The notes under the pieces are model-generated. The model did no database searches and was not told the DNA's origin. It was given only the letters and a program-made list of their open reading frames with translations. This document shows, piece by piece, positions 8,228 to 15,713 of a stretch of DNA of 64,000 nucleotides. Each line of letters begins with the position of its first letter. Position 1 is the first letter of the stretch. The DNA is taken from contig NZ_JAHWXN010000001.1 of NCBI RefSeq assembly GCF_023091245.1, positions 1,054,001 through 1,118,000 on the forward strand, read 5' to 3'. Position numbers and translations under genes: made by a program. The stretch is from Microbacterium croceum (lineage in GTDB: Bacteria; Actinomycetota; Actinomycetes; Actinomycetales; Microbacteriaceae).

Positions 8228-8595
8228 CCGGCGAGGCGATTCCCCTTCTTCGGCGCGGACAGGTGGTTCTGGCATCCTTCGACCCCGCAGTCGGATCCGA
8301 GGCCCGCAAGACCAGGCCCGCGGTGATCGTGAGCAACAACACCGCGAACGCGGTCGCGTCGCGCGGTCCGCGAGCGACGGTGACCGTCGTGCCGCTGACA
8401 TCGAACATCACGAACGTGCTGCCGTTCCAGGTCGAGCTTCCGGCGGAGGCGACTGGTCTCGACCGTGACTCGAAGGCGCAGGCGGAGCAGGTCCGAACGA
8501 TCGCCATTGCGCGGATCGTGCGCCCGGTCGGATGGGTGCCGAGCGAGCTGATGGCGGCGATCGATGAGGCGCTCCGGTTGCATCTGGCGCTCTGA
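8224..8595 (+). CDS. MazF/PemK-family toxin (endoribonuclease)
   Basis: 123 residues from the ATG at 8224, overlapping the antitoxin stop. Family landmarks are present in order: RRGQVVLASFDPAVGSEARK, then TRPAVIVSNN, VVPLTSN near the middle, and the C-terminal RTIAIARIV. MazF proteins are sequence-specific mRNA interferases neutralised by the adjacent antitoxin. The usual length is 110-120 residues, so the gene looks intact. The last codons (GAGGCGCTCCGG...CTGGCGCTCTGA) are duplicated at the end of the broken copy at 8971-9003, which shows that the module duplicated locally. Confidence 0.88.
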   Translation: MTGEAIPLLRRGQVVLASFDPAVGSEARKTRPAVIVSNNTANAVASRGPRATVTVVPLTSNITNVLPFQVELPAEATGLDRDSKAQAEQVRTIAIARIVRPVGWVPSELMAAIDEALRLHLAL

Positions 8596-8631
8596 GCCCG
8601 GGTCGGTTCGAGGGAAGACACGGAACCCGCG

Positions 8632-8776
8632 ACGGCGCCGATCACGCTGCGTCATCTTCTCACCAACACCTCGGGCTACGGGGGCCATGACCACGCCATC
8701 TCCGCTGCAGGAGGCCATGATCGCGAACCGGACCGCGGCCGGGCAGGAGCCGGTGTCGCTCGGCGATACTCGCTGA
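8632..8776 (+). pseudogene. Fragment of a beta-lactamase/S12 serine hydrolase gene
   Basis: From 8632 one frame reads TAPITLRHLLTNTSGYG, which matches the conserved TLRHLLTHTSG region after the SxxK motif of S12 serine hydrolases. The sequence then continues plausibly in another frame (SPLQEAMIANRTAAGQEPVS) to a stop at 8776. No SxxK, YxN or start is present. It is a short frameshifted relic between the intact and broken toxin-antitoxin copies. Confidence 0.6.
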
Positions 8777-8825
8777 ACGCGAATGGCGCAACGGCATCTC
8801 TTGGGCGGGGTCGGGTGCGGGTGGC

Positions 8826-9003
8826 AGCGATGTCGCCTTCCTCGGTGCGGAGGCGTACGCGGAGGGCTGCGACGACGAGTGGGATGCTGCCGCGGGCGAC
8901 GGGCTCGCGTCGTCGTGACGGCAGGGACGATTCCCCTCTTAGGCGCGGACTGGTGGTGCTGGTCTCTTTCGGTGAGGCGCTCCGGCTGCACCTGGCGCTC
9001 TGA
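8826..9003 (+). pseudogene. Degraded duplicate of the RHH/MazF toxin-antitoxin pair
   Basis: The stretch reads SDVAFLGAEAYAEGCDDEWD to a TGA at 8916-8918, matching the intact antitoxin with its middle deleted. An overlapping GTG (8915) begins a toxin-like reading that frameshifts after IPLL. Most of the toxin is then missing, and only its last codons remain (GAGGCGCTCCGGCTGCACCTGGCGCTCTGA, shown here as the final 30 bases to 9003 in two parts: body deleted, end kept). Neither product can be functional. Together with the S12 fragment this explains the 505-bp stretch 8596-9101, which has no intact gene. Confidence 0.75.
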
Positions 9004-9066
9004 AGTTCTCGGGTGGCCTCCGTCTCTTTGCGCATGCTGGTATTCCGATACTCGATCGAACATAGA

Positions 9067-9096
9067 TTCGATACTCGGGGTGGTGCGGGGTAAAAT
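9067..9096 (+). promoter_or_regulatory. Probable promoter of the DUF222/HNH gene, apparently leaderless
   Basis: TTCGAT (9067-9072) and TAAAAT (9091-9096) are spaced by 18 bases. The TAAAAT box ends five bases before the ATG at 9102, so transcription would start at or near the start codon. No Shine-Dalgarno sequence is seen. TCGATACTCG-like direct repeats occur at about 9048-9058 and 9067-9077. Confidence 0.5.
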
Positions 9097-9101
9097 GAAG
9101 C

Positions 9102-10442
9102 ATGTCGATATTGACCGGGGTGCATGAGGCGATCGCTCGTCTTGACGCGGCCTGCGCGGGTGTCGACGGGGCCCAAGGGTTGTCGCGGGAGCAGTTGGTC
9201 GCGGTCGCTGACGCGCTGGGCGTGCTGCGTCGGCACACGGATGCGGTGCAGGCGGAGGTCGCGGCGGGCATCGCCCGGGAGTCGCGGCCGGAGCTCGGCG
9301 CGGCGAGTCTGGCGAAGCAGCAGGTTTTTCGGAATCCGGCGGCGCTGATCGCGGCGGGGGCGGGGGTCTCGGCGGGGGAGGCGTCCCGGTTGGTGGCGGT
9401 CGGGGAGGCGACCGCGCCTCGGACGGATCTTCTGGGGGCGCGGTTGCCGGCGAAGTACCCGCGGGTGCGGGAGGCGCTGGTCTCAGGGGTGTTGAGCGCG
9501 CAGGCGGCTGCGTTGATCATCGGGGTGTTGGAGCGGTGCCGGGTGGCCGCGGGGCCGGTGCGGATCGTTGAGGGGGAGCGGGTGCTGGTGGATGCGGCGG
9601 CCGGGCTGGCGGTGGATGCGGTGCGCAAGCTGGTCGTGCGGGCGGAGGCCTGGTTGGACCCCGATGGTGTCGCACCGCGCGAGGAAGAGGCGCGGGCGCG
9701 GCGGTCGGTGACGATGTTCGAGCGGGACGGGATGGTGCACCTGAATGCCCGCCTGGATGCGGAGAGTGCGGCGCCGGTGGTCACGGCGGTGCGGGGGTTC
9801 GTGTCGGCGGCGTTCGCGGCCCGCACGGACGCCCCGGACCCCGACGCCCCCGATGCGGATCAGCGCACGGTGGCGATGATCCAGGCCGACGCGCTGGTCG
9901 CGTTCTGCGCGCACGTGCTCGGCTGTGAGGCGCGGGTGCCGGTGGCGGGGGCGACGGTGATCGTGCGGATGACCCTGGACGACCTGGAATCCGGTACCGG
10001 GTCGGCGACGGTCGACGGGATCGAGACCCCGGTCAGTGTCGGGGCGGCGCGGCGGATGGCCGCCGGGGGTGGGGTGATCCCCTGGGTGATGGGCTCGGAC
10101 AGCGAGATCCTCGACTGGGGGCGGGAGAAACGCCTGTTCACCCGAGCGCAACGGTTGGCGTTGGTGGAACGCGATGGCGGGTGTGCGATGTGCGGGTTGC
10201 CGCCGGAGATGACGAGAGTGCATCACATCCGATGGTGGCAGAGGGATGCGGGGCCGACGGACCTGTCCAACGGGGTGCTGCTGTGTGAGACGTGTCATCA
10301 CCGCATCCACGACAACGACTGGGAGATCCGCGTCGACGGTACAGGGGTCACCGCCCGCGTCTGGTTCATCCCGCCCCGGTACGTCGACCCCGCCCGCACC
10401 CCGCGACTCGGTGGCCGAGGCCGCTTCGACATCGCCGCCTGA
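9102..10442 (+). CDS. DUF222 domain protein with C-terminal HNH endonuclease motif
   Basis: 446 residues. The N-terminal two thirds are the alpha-helical DUF222 domain, common and often multicopy in Microbacteriaceae and other actinobacteria. The C terminus is an HNH nuclease: CAMCGLPPEMTRVHHIRWW supplies the first zinc knuckle and the HH pair, and LLCETCHHRIHDNDWEI supplies the second knuckle and last histidine. The role of these genes is not established; they have been proposed as mobile or intein-like relics. It lies beside decayed gene fragments and uses more extreme GC (runs such as GCGGGGGCGGGGG) than its neighbours, consistent with independent spread. Multiple genomic copies would be expected. 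Confidence 0.92.
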   Translation: MSILTGVHEAIARLDAACAGVDGAQGLSREQLVAVADALGVLRRHTDAVQAEVAAGIARESRPELGAASLAKQQVFRNPAALIAAGAGVSAGEASRLVAVGEATAPRTDLLGARLPAKYPRVREALVSGVLSAQAAALIIGVLERCRVAAGPVRIVEGERVLVDAAAGLAVDAVRKLVVRAEAWLDPDGVAPREEEARARRSVTMFERDGMVHLNARLDAESAAPVVTAVRGFVSAAFAARTDAPDPDAPDADQRTVAMIQADALVAFCAHVLGCEARVPVAGATVIVRMTLDDLESGTGSATVDGIETPVSVGAARRMAAGGGVIPWVMGSDSEILDWGREKRLFTRAQRLALVERDGGCAMCGLPPEMTRVHHIRWWQRDAGPTDLSNGVLLCETCHHRIHDNDWEIRVDGTGVTARVWFIPPRYVDPARTPRLGGRGRFDIAA

Positions 10443-10607
10443 GCGGCGGCCTGCTCACCACTCGCCTGCCACCGCACCGCGCGCGTGGAATAGGCCGGAT
10501 GACCGAACCCAGGTGCGAGGGTTCAGCCTCACGGACCAATCCACGCGAGCTCCTTCGCGAGAGGCTGGGAGCGGATGCACAGACGCGTGCGTCAGCGAGG
10601 AGTGGGT

Positions 10608-11849
10608 ATGGCGGACGAGACGGTCACCTGGCGCGATCGTGCTTTTCCCGACGCCGGTGTGCCGCTGGCCGAGGTCGGTGCGCAGGGGTGGCACCTCTTG
10701 AACGGCGACTTCCACCTGCCGGTCGCCGCACTGAGGGAGACCGCGATCGAACGCAATCTCGCATTGATGCGGGACTACTGCCGGCGGCACGACGTGCTGA
10801 TCGCGCCGCACGCGAAGACCACCATGAGTCCGGCGCTCGTCGAACGCCAGCTCTCCGACGGAGCGTGGGGCGTCACGGTCGCCAACGTCCAGCAGGCGAG
10901 GGTCTTCATCGCGGCGGGAGTGCGACGCATCCTCATCGCCAATCCCGTCGTCGGCCGCGCTGATCTCACCGCCCTCGCCGCCTGGCGGCGAACGGATCCC
11001 GAGCTCCAGGTGCTGCTCCTGGTCGACTCCGTCGAGACGGTGGCCGTCCTCGCCGACCGGGCGAGAGCTGCGCACGACGACCTCGGCCCCCAACGCGTGA
11101 TGATCGAGCTCGGGTACGCCGGCGGACGGGGAGGGGTGCGCTCCACAGGCGAGGCCGTTCGCGTGGCGCAGGCTGTTCACGACGTCGGCAGCCTCGAGCT
11201 CGTCGGCATCGAGGGATTCGAAGGGCTGGTGTCTGGCGCCGACGTCGCCGAGCGTCGACGTCGCGCCGCGGAGTTCCTCGAGTGGTCCGCGAGTGTGCTC
11301 CACGATCTCCTCGACCGTGGGCTGCTCCCCGCGCATGGTTCCTTGGCATCCTTCGGCGGCAGCTCGTACTTCGACCTCGTCGTCGCGGAGTTCCGCGAGC
11401 GATGGAGCGGAGGTCGCATCGAGGTGATGCTGCGCAGCGGCTGCTACGTCACGCACGACCACGGACTCTACGCGCGCACCTCGCCGTTCGTCGGGCATGA
11501 ACCGGCGCCGCTGCCGGCGCTCGAGGTATGGGCCGAGGTGTTGTCGTGCCCGGAGCCGGGGCGTGCCGTGCTCGGCGCCGGCCGGCGCGACGTCTCGACC
11601 GACGCGGATCTGCCGCTGCCCTTCGCCGTCCGTCGCGACGGTCGCACGCAGCCTGTCGAAGGACTCCAGGTCACCGGTGTCAACGACCAGCACACGATGG
11701 TCTCCGTGCCGGACCATGTCTCTCTCGCCGTCGGCGATCTCGTGGGTCTCGGCGTCTCCCATCCCTGCACGACTTTCGACAAGTGGCGGCTCATCCCGAT
11801 CGTCACTGACACATACGAGGTGACAGATGCCGTCCGTACCTACTTCTGA
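10608..11849 (+). CDS. D-serine dehydratase-like / D-threonine aldolase-like PLP enzyme
   Basis: 413 residues. The N-terminal alanine-racemase-fold barrel carries the PLP lysine in LIAPHAKTTMSPALV (Lys70). The C-terminal D-serine-dehydratase-like domain carries the metal site HPCTTFDKW (His385, Cys387), the zinc-binding pair typical of eukaryotic-type D-serine dehydratase and D-threonine aldolase relatives (COG3616). The reaction is therefore probably deamination or retro-aldol cleavage of a D-hydroxyamino acid. GGAG precedes the ATG at 10608; an upstream in-frame ATG at 10575 lacks a site. The 3' end overlaps the M20 gene by 23 bp, so both are expressed together. The choice between D-serine, D-threonine and another D-amino acid is open. 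Confidence 0.85.
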   Translation: MADETVTWRDRAFPDAGVPLAEVGAQGWHLLNGDFHLPVAALRETAIERNLALMRDYCRRHDVLIAPHAKTTMSPALVERQLSDGAWGVTVANVQQARVFIAAGVRRILIANPVVGRADLTALAAWRRTDPELQVLLLVDSVETVAVLADRARAAHDDLGPQRVMIELGYAGGRGGVRSTGEAVRVAQAVHDVGSLELVGIEGFEGLVSGADVAERRRRAAEFLEWSASVLHDLLDRGLLPAHGSLASFGGSSYFDLVVAEFRERWSGGRIEVMLRSGCYVTHDHGLYARTSPFVGHEPAPLPALEVWAEVLSCPEPGRAVLGAGRRDVSTDADLPLPFAVRRDGRTQPVEGLQVTGVNDQHTMVSVPDHVSLAVGDLVGLGVSHPCTTFDKWRLIPIVTDTYEVTDAVRTYF

Positions 11850-12990
11850 GCCGGGGCAGCGCTCCGAGAGCTCACGCTTCGATCTCCCGGAGTTCCTCGC
11901 GGATCTGGAGCGCCTGGTGACGATCGAGTCGCCGTCGGCCGATCACGATGCCGTGGCCCGCTCTGCCGTGGTCCTCTCCGACGTCATCCAGCGCCGGCTG
12001 GGCAGGCGTCCCGAGATCCAGCGGATCGACGGGGTCGACCACGTCGTGCTGCAGGGCCGTGAGAGCCGGGTGCTGCTGCTCGGTCACCATGACACGGTGT
12101 GGCCGATCGGAAGTCTGGCGGAGTTGCCGTTCACCGTGCAGCGCGGGATCATCCGCGGCCCCGGATGCTTCGACATGCTGGTCGGGGTCGTGCAGATCGT
12201 GCACGCGCTCGCGCTGCTCCGCGACAGGCATGGCGACGCCGTGCTCGACCAGGTCACCGTGTTGGTGACCGGTGATGAGGAGGTCGGATCCGTCACCTCC
12301 CGCGATCTGATCGAGTCGCGGGCCGCCGGTTGCCGCGCCGCGCTCGTGCTCGAGGCCGCCGGACCCGGCGGTGCGCTCAAGACCGAGCGCAAGGGAGTGT
12401 CGTTGTACGAACTCGAGGTGCTCGGGCGAGCGGCGCACAGCGGGCTGGAACCCGAACGAGGGATCAACGCCACGGTCGGTGTGGCGCACCTCGTCATCGC
12501 TCTGGCGGCTCTGGCCGACCCGGCCGTCGGCACCACGGTCACACCGACGCTGCTGTCATCCGGCACGACGGGCAACACGGTGCCCGACCGGGCCACGGTC
12601 GCGGTCGACGTCAGGGCGACCACCGTCGCCGAGCAGAAGCGGGTGGACGCGGAGATCCGGTCATTGCGCCCCGGCGTCGAGGGGGCGACGATCGCCGTGC
12701 ACGGCGGAGTCAACCGGCCGCCACTCGAGGCGGCAGCATCCGCCGCTCTCTTCGCCCGCGCGGCGAAGCTCGCTGCCGATCTCGGTCATCCGCCGCTCAC
12801 GGGGATGGCCGTGGGAGGGGCATCGGACGGCAACTTCACGGCCGGTGCGGGTATCGCCACCCTCGACGGGCTCGGAGCAGTCGGCGGCGGCGCGCACGCC
12901 CGTGACGAACACGCCGAGGTCAGCGCGATTCAGCCGCGCACCGAGCTGCTGGCAGCTCTGGTGCGCGACCTGATCAGCGACGGTTCGTGA
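11827..12990 (+). CDS. M20-family amidohydrolase (candidate N-succinyl/N-acyl-L-amino acid hydrolase)
   Basis: 387 residues of the carboxypeptidase G2/ArgE/DapE type. Metal and catalytic residues are visible: His87 and Asp89 in GHHDTVWP, Asp116 in GCFDML, Glu151-Glu152 in GDEEVGS, and a C-terminal His in GGGAHARDEHAE. The middle dimerisation domain starts near residue 190. Such enzymes cleave amide-linked acyl or glutamyl groups from amino acids. It overlaps the D-serine-dehydratase-like gene and converges with dppA, overlapping by 17 bp. Because a GNAT succinyltransferase-like gene and an NSAR-like racemase lie 12 kb downstream in the same island, an L-desuccinylase role is plausible. A peptidase role is the main alternative. 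Confidence 0.87.
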   Translation: MPSVPTSEPGQRSESSRFDLPEFLADLERLVTIESPSADHDAVARSAVVLSDVIQRRLGRRPEIQRIDGVDHVVLQGRESRVLLLGHHDTVWPIGSLAELPFTVQRGIIRGPGCFDMLVGVVQIVHALALLRDRHGDAVLDQVTVLVTGDEEVGSVTSRDLIESRAAGCRAALVLEAAGPGGALKTERKGVSLYELEVLGRAAHSGLEPERGINATVGVAHLVIALAALADPAVGTTVTPTLLSSGTTGNTVPDRATVAVDVRATTVAEQKRVDAEIRSLRPGVEGATIAVHGGVNRPPLEAAASAALFARAAKLAADLGHPPLTGMAVGGASDGNFTAGAGIATLDGLGAVGGGAHARDEHAEVSAIQPRTELLAALVRDLISDGS

Positions 12991-13819
12991 GCACCTGCCG
13001 GGCGTTCTCGCTGCCCTGTGCGAGTTCGTAGAGCACGGTGATGAGCCCCAGCAGGTCCGCGGCGTTGTCGAGCACCGAGGTGATGGTGCGGTCCGCGGTG
13101 CGCAGGCACCCGGGGATGCAGGCGCCGAGCTCGGCGGCCACCGGCGAGGGCATGTCGACCTCGAGGGTGAGGGGGAGTGCCGTGACGGGGCGGCGGAGCG
13201 AGGCCGCGTCTGCGACCGCGCGGGCGGCTCCTTCGCGCACCAGCTCACGGGCGACGCTCGGAGCTACCGTGTCGGTGGCGGAGAAGCCGTGGGCTGTCTT
13301 GACCGTCACGATCGTCGCACCCGCGAACACATCGGAGGCGATCGCGCCGATCACGTCGTCGCCCGTGACGAGTCCGACCGGCACTCCGAGAGACGCGGCG
13401 TAGATCGCATTGACCTCGGCCTCCGAGACACGGGCGCCATTGATCCGCACCTCCCCGAAATGAGCGGAGAAGGTGTGGGCCAGAACGCCCGGTGCGCCCG
13501 CCGGTGCGTGGTAGCCGACGAACAGGGCGACATCGCAATCGGCGGTCAGGCCTTCGGCCATGCACTGGGCCTTCGGTGAGCCGAAGACGAGTCGGGCACG
13601 CGGGTCGAGCCGGTCGTGCAGCAGATTGTCCATCGTGCCGTGAGAGTCGTTGACGAGCACACTGGTCGCTCCGCCCTCGAAGGCCCCGGCGATCGCCGCG
13701 TTGGCCTCGTGGGTCATGAGCTCCTGGGCTCTGGCGTATCCGGTGCCGCCGCGGACGACCTGGTCGAGGGTTGCCACACCGGCGATGCCCTCCATGTCGA
13801 TCGAGATGTAGACCTTCAC
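12974..13819 (-). CDS. dppA: D-aminopeptidase DppA (M55)
   Basis: 281 residues from a GTG at 13819 with GAGGAG-type ribosome site upstream. Every known zinc and catalytic residue of Bacillus DppA is found at the same number: Asp8 and Glu10 (SIDMEG), His60 (NDSHG), His104 (VGYHAPAG), the catalytic His115 (LAHTF) and Glu133 (VSEAEVNAIY). M55 enzymes are decameric cytoplasmic zinc aminopeptidases specific for peptides with an N-terminal D-residue such as D-Ala-D-Ala. In B. subtilis dppA heads the dipeptide permease operon; here it is on the opposite strand but adjacent to an equivalent transporter and divergent from the PucR regulator. This is strong evidence that the island handles D-amino-acid peptides. 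Confidence 0.93.
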   Translation of the reverse strand: MKVYISIDMEGIAGVATLDQVVRGGTGYARAQELMTHEANAAIAGAFEGGATSVLVNDSHGTMDNLLHDRLDPRARLVFGSPKAQCMAEGLTADCDVALFVGYHAPAGAPGVLAHTFSAHFGEVRINGARVSEAEVNAIYAASLGVPVGLVTGDDVIGAIASDVFAGATIVTVKTAHGFSATDTVAPSVARELVREGAARAVADAASLRRPVTALPLTLEVDMPSPVAAELGACIPGCLRTADRTITSVLDNAADLLGLITVLYELAQGSENARQVLTNRR

Positions 13820-13879
13820 CGTTGACTCCTCATGCTCATAGGCGGACTGTAGCCATTCTCGCCTCGGTGAGGACGTCGG

Positions 13880-13893
13880 CGATCGTGCGATCG
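13880..13893. promoter_or_regulatory. Candidate PucR operator in the dppA-pucR intergenic region
   Basis: CGATCG-TG-CGATCG, a symmetric 14-bp site in the 110-bp divergent region. Its first 12 bases, CGATCGTGCGAT, recur exactly at 15612-15623 before the ABC transporter operon. A shared site in both control regions flanking the regulator gene suggests a common DNA-binding protein, most simply the PucR product. Confidence 0.5.
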
Positions 13894-13929
13894 ACCAGTA
13901 TCGAAGGCCTCCTGCTGTACGCTCATCCC

Positions 13930-15543
13930 ATGTCGGCCACGACGTCCACGACCAACCTGGGGCAGCTCACCGAGCGACTGGGGACGACTCTGCTCACGCT
14001 CGAGGCAGGACGAGCACAGGCCGCGCGCCCGGTGTCGAGCGTCGTGCTGCACGACCCTCTGGAGCCGCCGGAGATCACGCAGGATGCAATCGTGCTGGCG
14101 GTCGCGGTGGCGACCGATGACGATCTCGCCGCACTCGTGCGTCACGCAGGACAGGCGCGGGCCGCCGCGCTGATCGTCCGCGAGTCGCTCCCGGTGAGCC
14201 GCGAGGTCGCCGCGCTCGCCGAGCAGTGCCAGGTCTCGCTCTTCGGTCTGGTTCGGGGAGCCTCGTGGGTCCAGGTCGCAACCCTGCTCATCAACGCCCT
14301 CAACCTCGGTCCGGCCGGCGCCGAACAGGGAGTCGATGACACCGCGCGCGATCTCTTCACGCTGGCCGACTCGGTCTCGGCATTGCTCGGCGCACCCGTC
14401 ACGATCGAGGATCGCTCCTCGCGGGTCGTGGCGTTCTCCGCCAATCAGCTCGGGACGGATGAAGCGCGTCGTCTCACCATCCTCGGTCTGCAGGTGCCGG
14501 AGGTGTACAGCAACCATCAGCGTACGCAGGGCGTCTTCCCTCTCATCTACGGATCGGAGCGTCCCATCTTCCTCGCCAAGCCGGCCCCCGATACGCTGCC
14601 GCGGGTCGCGATGCGCATCGCCGCGGGAGACGAGGTGCTGGGCTCCATCTGGGCGGTGACCCCCGAACCCTTCGACGCCGAACGTGAGCTGCGCATGATC
14701 GAGGCGGCGCAGGTCGTCGGCCTGGCCATGTTGCGCGCACGGGTGAGCGCGGATGCCGCGGAACGGGTGGCCGAGTCCTTGGGGATGATGCTGCTCGACG
14801 GAGGTCCGTCGGCACGCGACGCCGCACAACAGCTCGGGTTCGAGCGATCGGCCGCGTGCGTGCTCGTGTTGGGGCCGCTGCAGGACGAAGACGAGATCCG
14901 CACGGTGTCCGATACGCAGCGCGCCGCCGCCGCACTGCGCATGCATCTGCGCTCGGTGCACCCCCGAGCGATCGCGATCCCGATGGGCGGCCTGGTGTAC
15001 GCGGTGGTCCCCCTCCGCAGCGCCGACGAGCACGCGGCCGCGGCGGTCGAACGTCTCGCGACGGAGTTCGTGGGGCGGCTCGACACCTCGACGGAGTTCT
15101 GCGCGGGCCTTGGAGACGTCGTGACCGAGGTGAGCAGTCTGTCTCTCTCGCGGCGCAACGCCGAGGCGGCGCTGCGGGTCCTGCGATCGCGACCTCAGCG
15201 CGGGCGTCGAGCCGCGAGGTTCTCCGACGTCCAGATCGACGCGCTGATGTTCCGCATCGGCGATCTGCTCGCCGCCGACGGGGTCACCCTCGACGGGCCA
15301 CTCGCCATGCTCCGCGAATACGACGCCTCTCACCGCACCGAGCTGGTGGCGACCCTCCGGGCCTGGCTCGAGCACTTCGGCGACGTGCTCGCCGCCGCAC
15401 GTGAGGTCCACATCCACAAGAACACGTTCCGGTATCGGCTCGAGCGCATCGAGACGATCACGGGGGCGGATCTTCGCGACCCTGACACGCGCTTCGGACT
15501 GCTGCTGCAACTGCGGCTCGAGCTGCTCGCGCCGTCGAACTGA
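13930..15543 (+). CDS. PucR-family transcriptional regulator
   Basis: 537 residues. The N-terminal part (about 1-130) resembles the PucR sensory domain, the middle contains a GAF-like/GGDEF-relic region, and the C terminus is the PucR/CdaR helix-turn-helix: LEHFGDVLAAAREVHIHKN followed by TFRYRLERIETITGADLRDP. PucR proteins are typically activators responding to nitrogenous or organic catabolites. I used the ATG at 13930. The gene is divergent from dppA and precedes the peptide transporter operon by 170 bp, so it is the obvious local regulator of the D-peptide island. The inducer is not known. Confidence 0.88.
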   Translation: MSATTSTTNLGQLTERLGTTLLTLEAGRAQAARPVSSVVLHDPLEPPEITQDAIVLAVAVATDDDLAALVRHAGQARAAALIVRESLPVSREVAALAEQCQVSLFGLVRGASWVQVATLLINALNLGPAGAEQGVDDTARDLFTLADSVSALLGAPVTIEDRSSRVVAFSANQLGTDEARRLTILGLQVPEVYSNHQRTQGVFPLIYGSERPIFLAKPAPDTLPRVAMRIAAGDEVLGSIWAVTPEPFDAERELRMIEAAQVVGLAMLRARVSADAAERVAESLGMMLLDGGPSARDAAQQLGFERSAACVLVLGPLQDEDEIRTVSDTQRAAAALRMHLRSVHPRAIAIPMGGLVYAVVPLRSADEHAAAAVERLATEFVGRLDTSTEFCAGLGDVVTEVSSLSLSRRNAEAALRVLRSRPQRGRRAARFSDVQIDALMFRIGDLLAADGVTLDGPLAMLREYDASHRTELVATLRAWLEHFGDVLAAAREVHIHKNTFRYRLERIETITGADLRDPDTRFGLLLQLRLELLAPSN

Positions 15544-15599
15544 CGCCCTCCTGGCGTGCCTCCGGGCGTCCCGCCGGCACGCGTCGCCCGAGACTAGGT

Positions 15600-15643
15600 C
15601 GATCGTCCAATCGATCGTGCGATTCACTAGCTGAACGCACGAT
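15600..15643. promoter_or_regulatory. Candidate PucR operator before the peptide transporter operon
   Basis: CGATCGT occurs at 15600-15606 and again at 15612-15618, the second extending to CGATCGTGCGAT (15612-15623), identical to the site at 13880-13891. ATCGTGC (15614-15620) is also mirrored by GCACGAT (15637-15643), giving an inverted pair. The cluster lies about 70-110 bp before the substrate-binding protein start at 15714. Confidence 0.5.
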
Positions 15644-15713
15644 GAGTGATGGTCGAGGGCGGGTGAAACTGTGAGGAACATCAGTCCATTCAGATCAATG
15701 GCGGTCCCGAATC

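Noticed and set aside
5546..8401. 951-residue open frame on the minus strand
   Set aside because: Spans the M15 peptidase, acyl-CoA dehydrogenase and toxin-antitoxin genes, all well supported on the plus strand.
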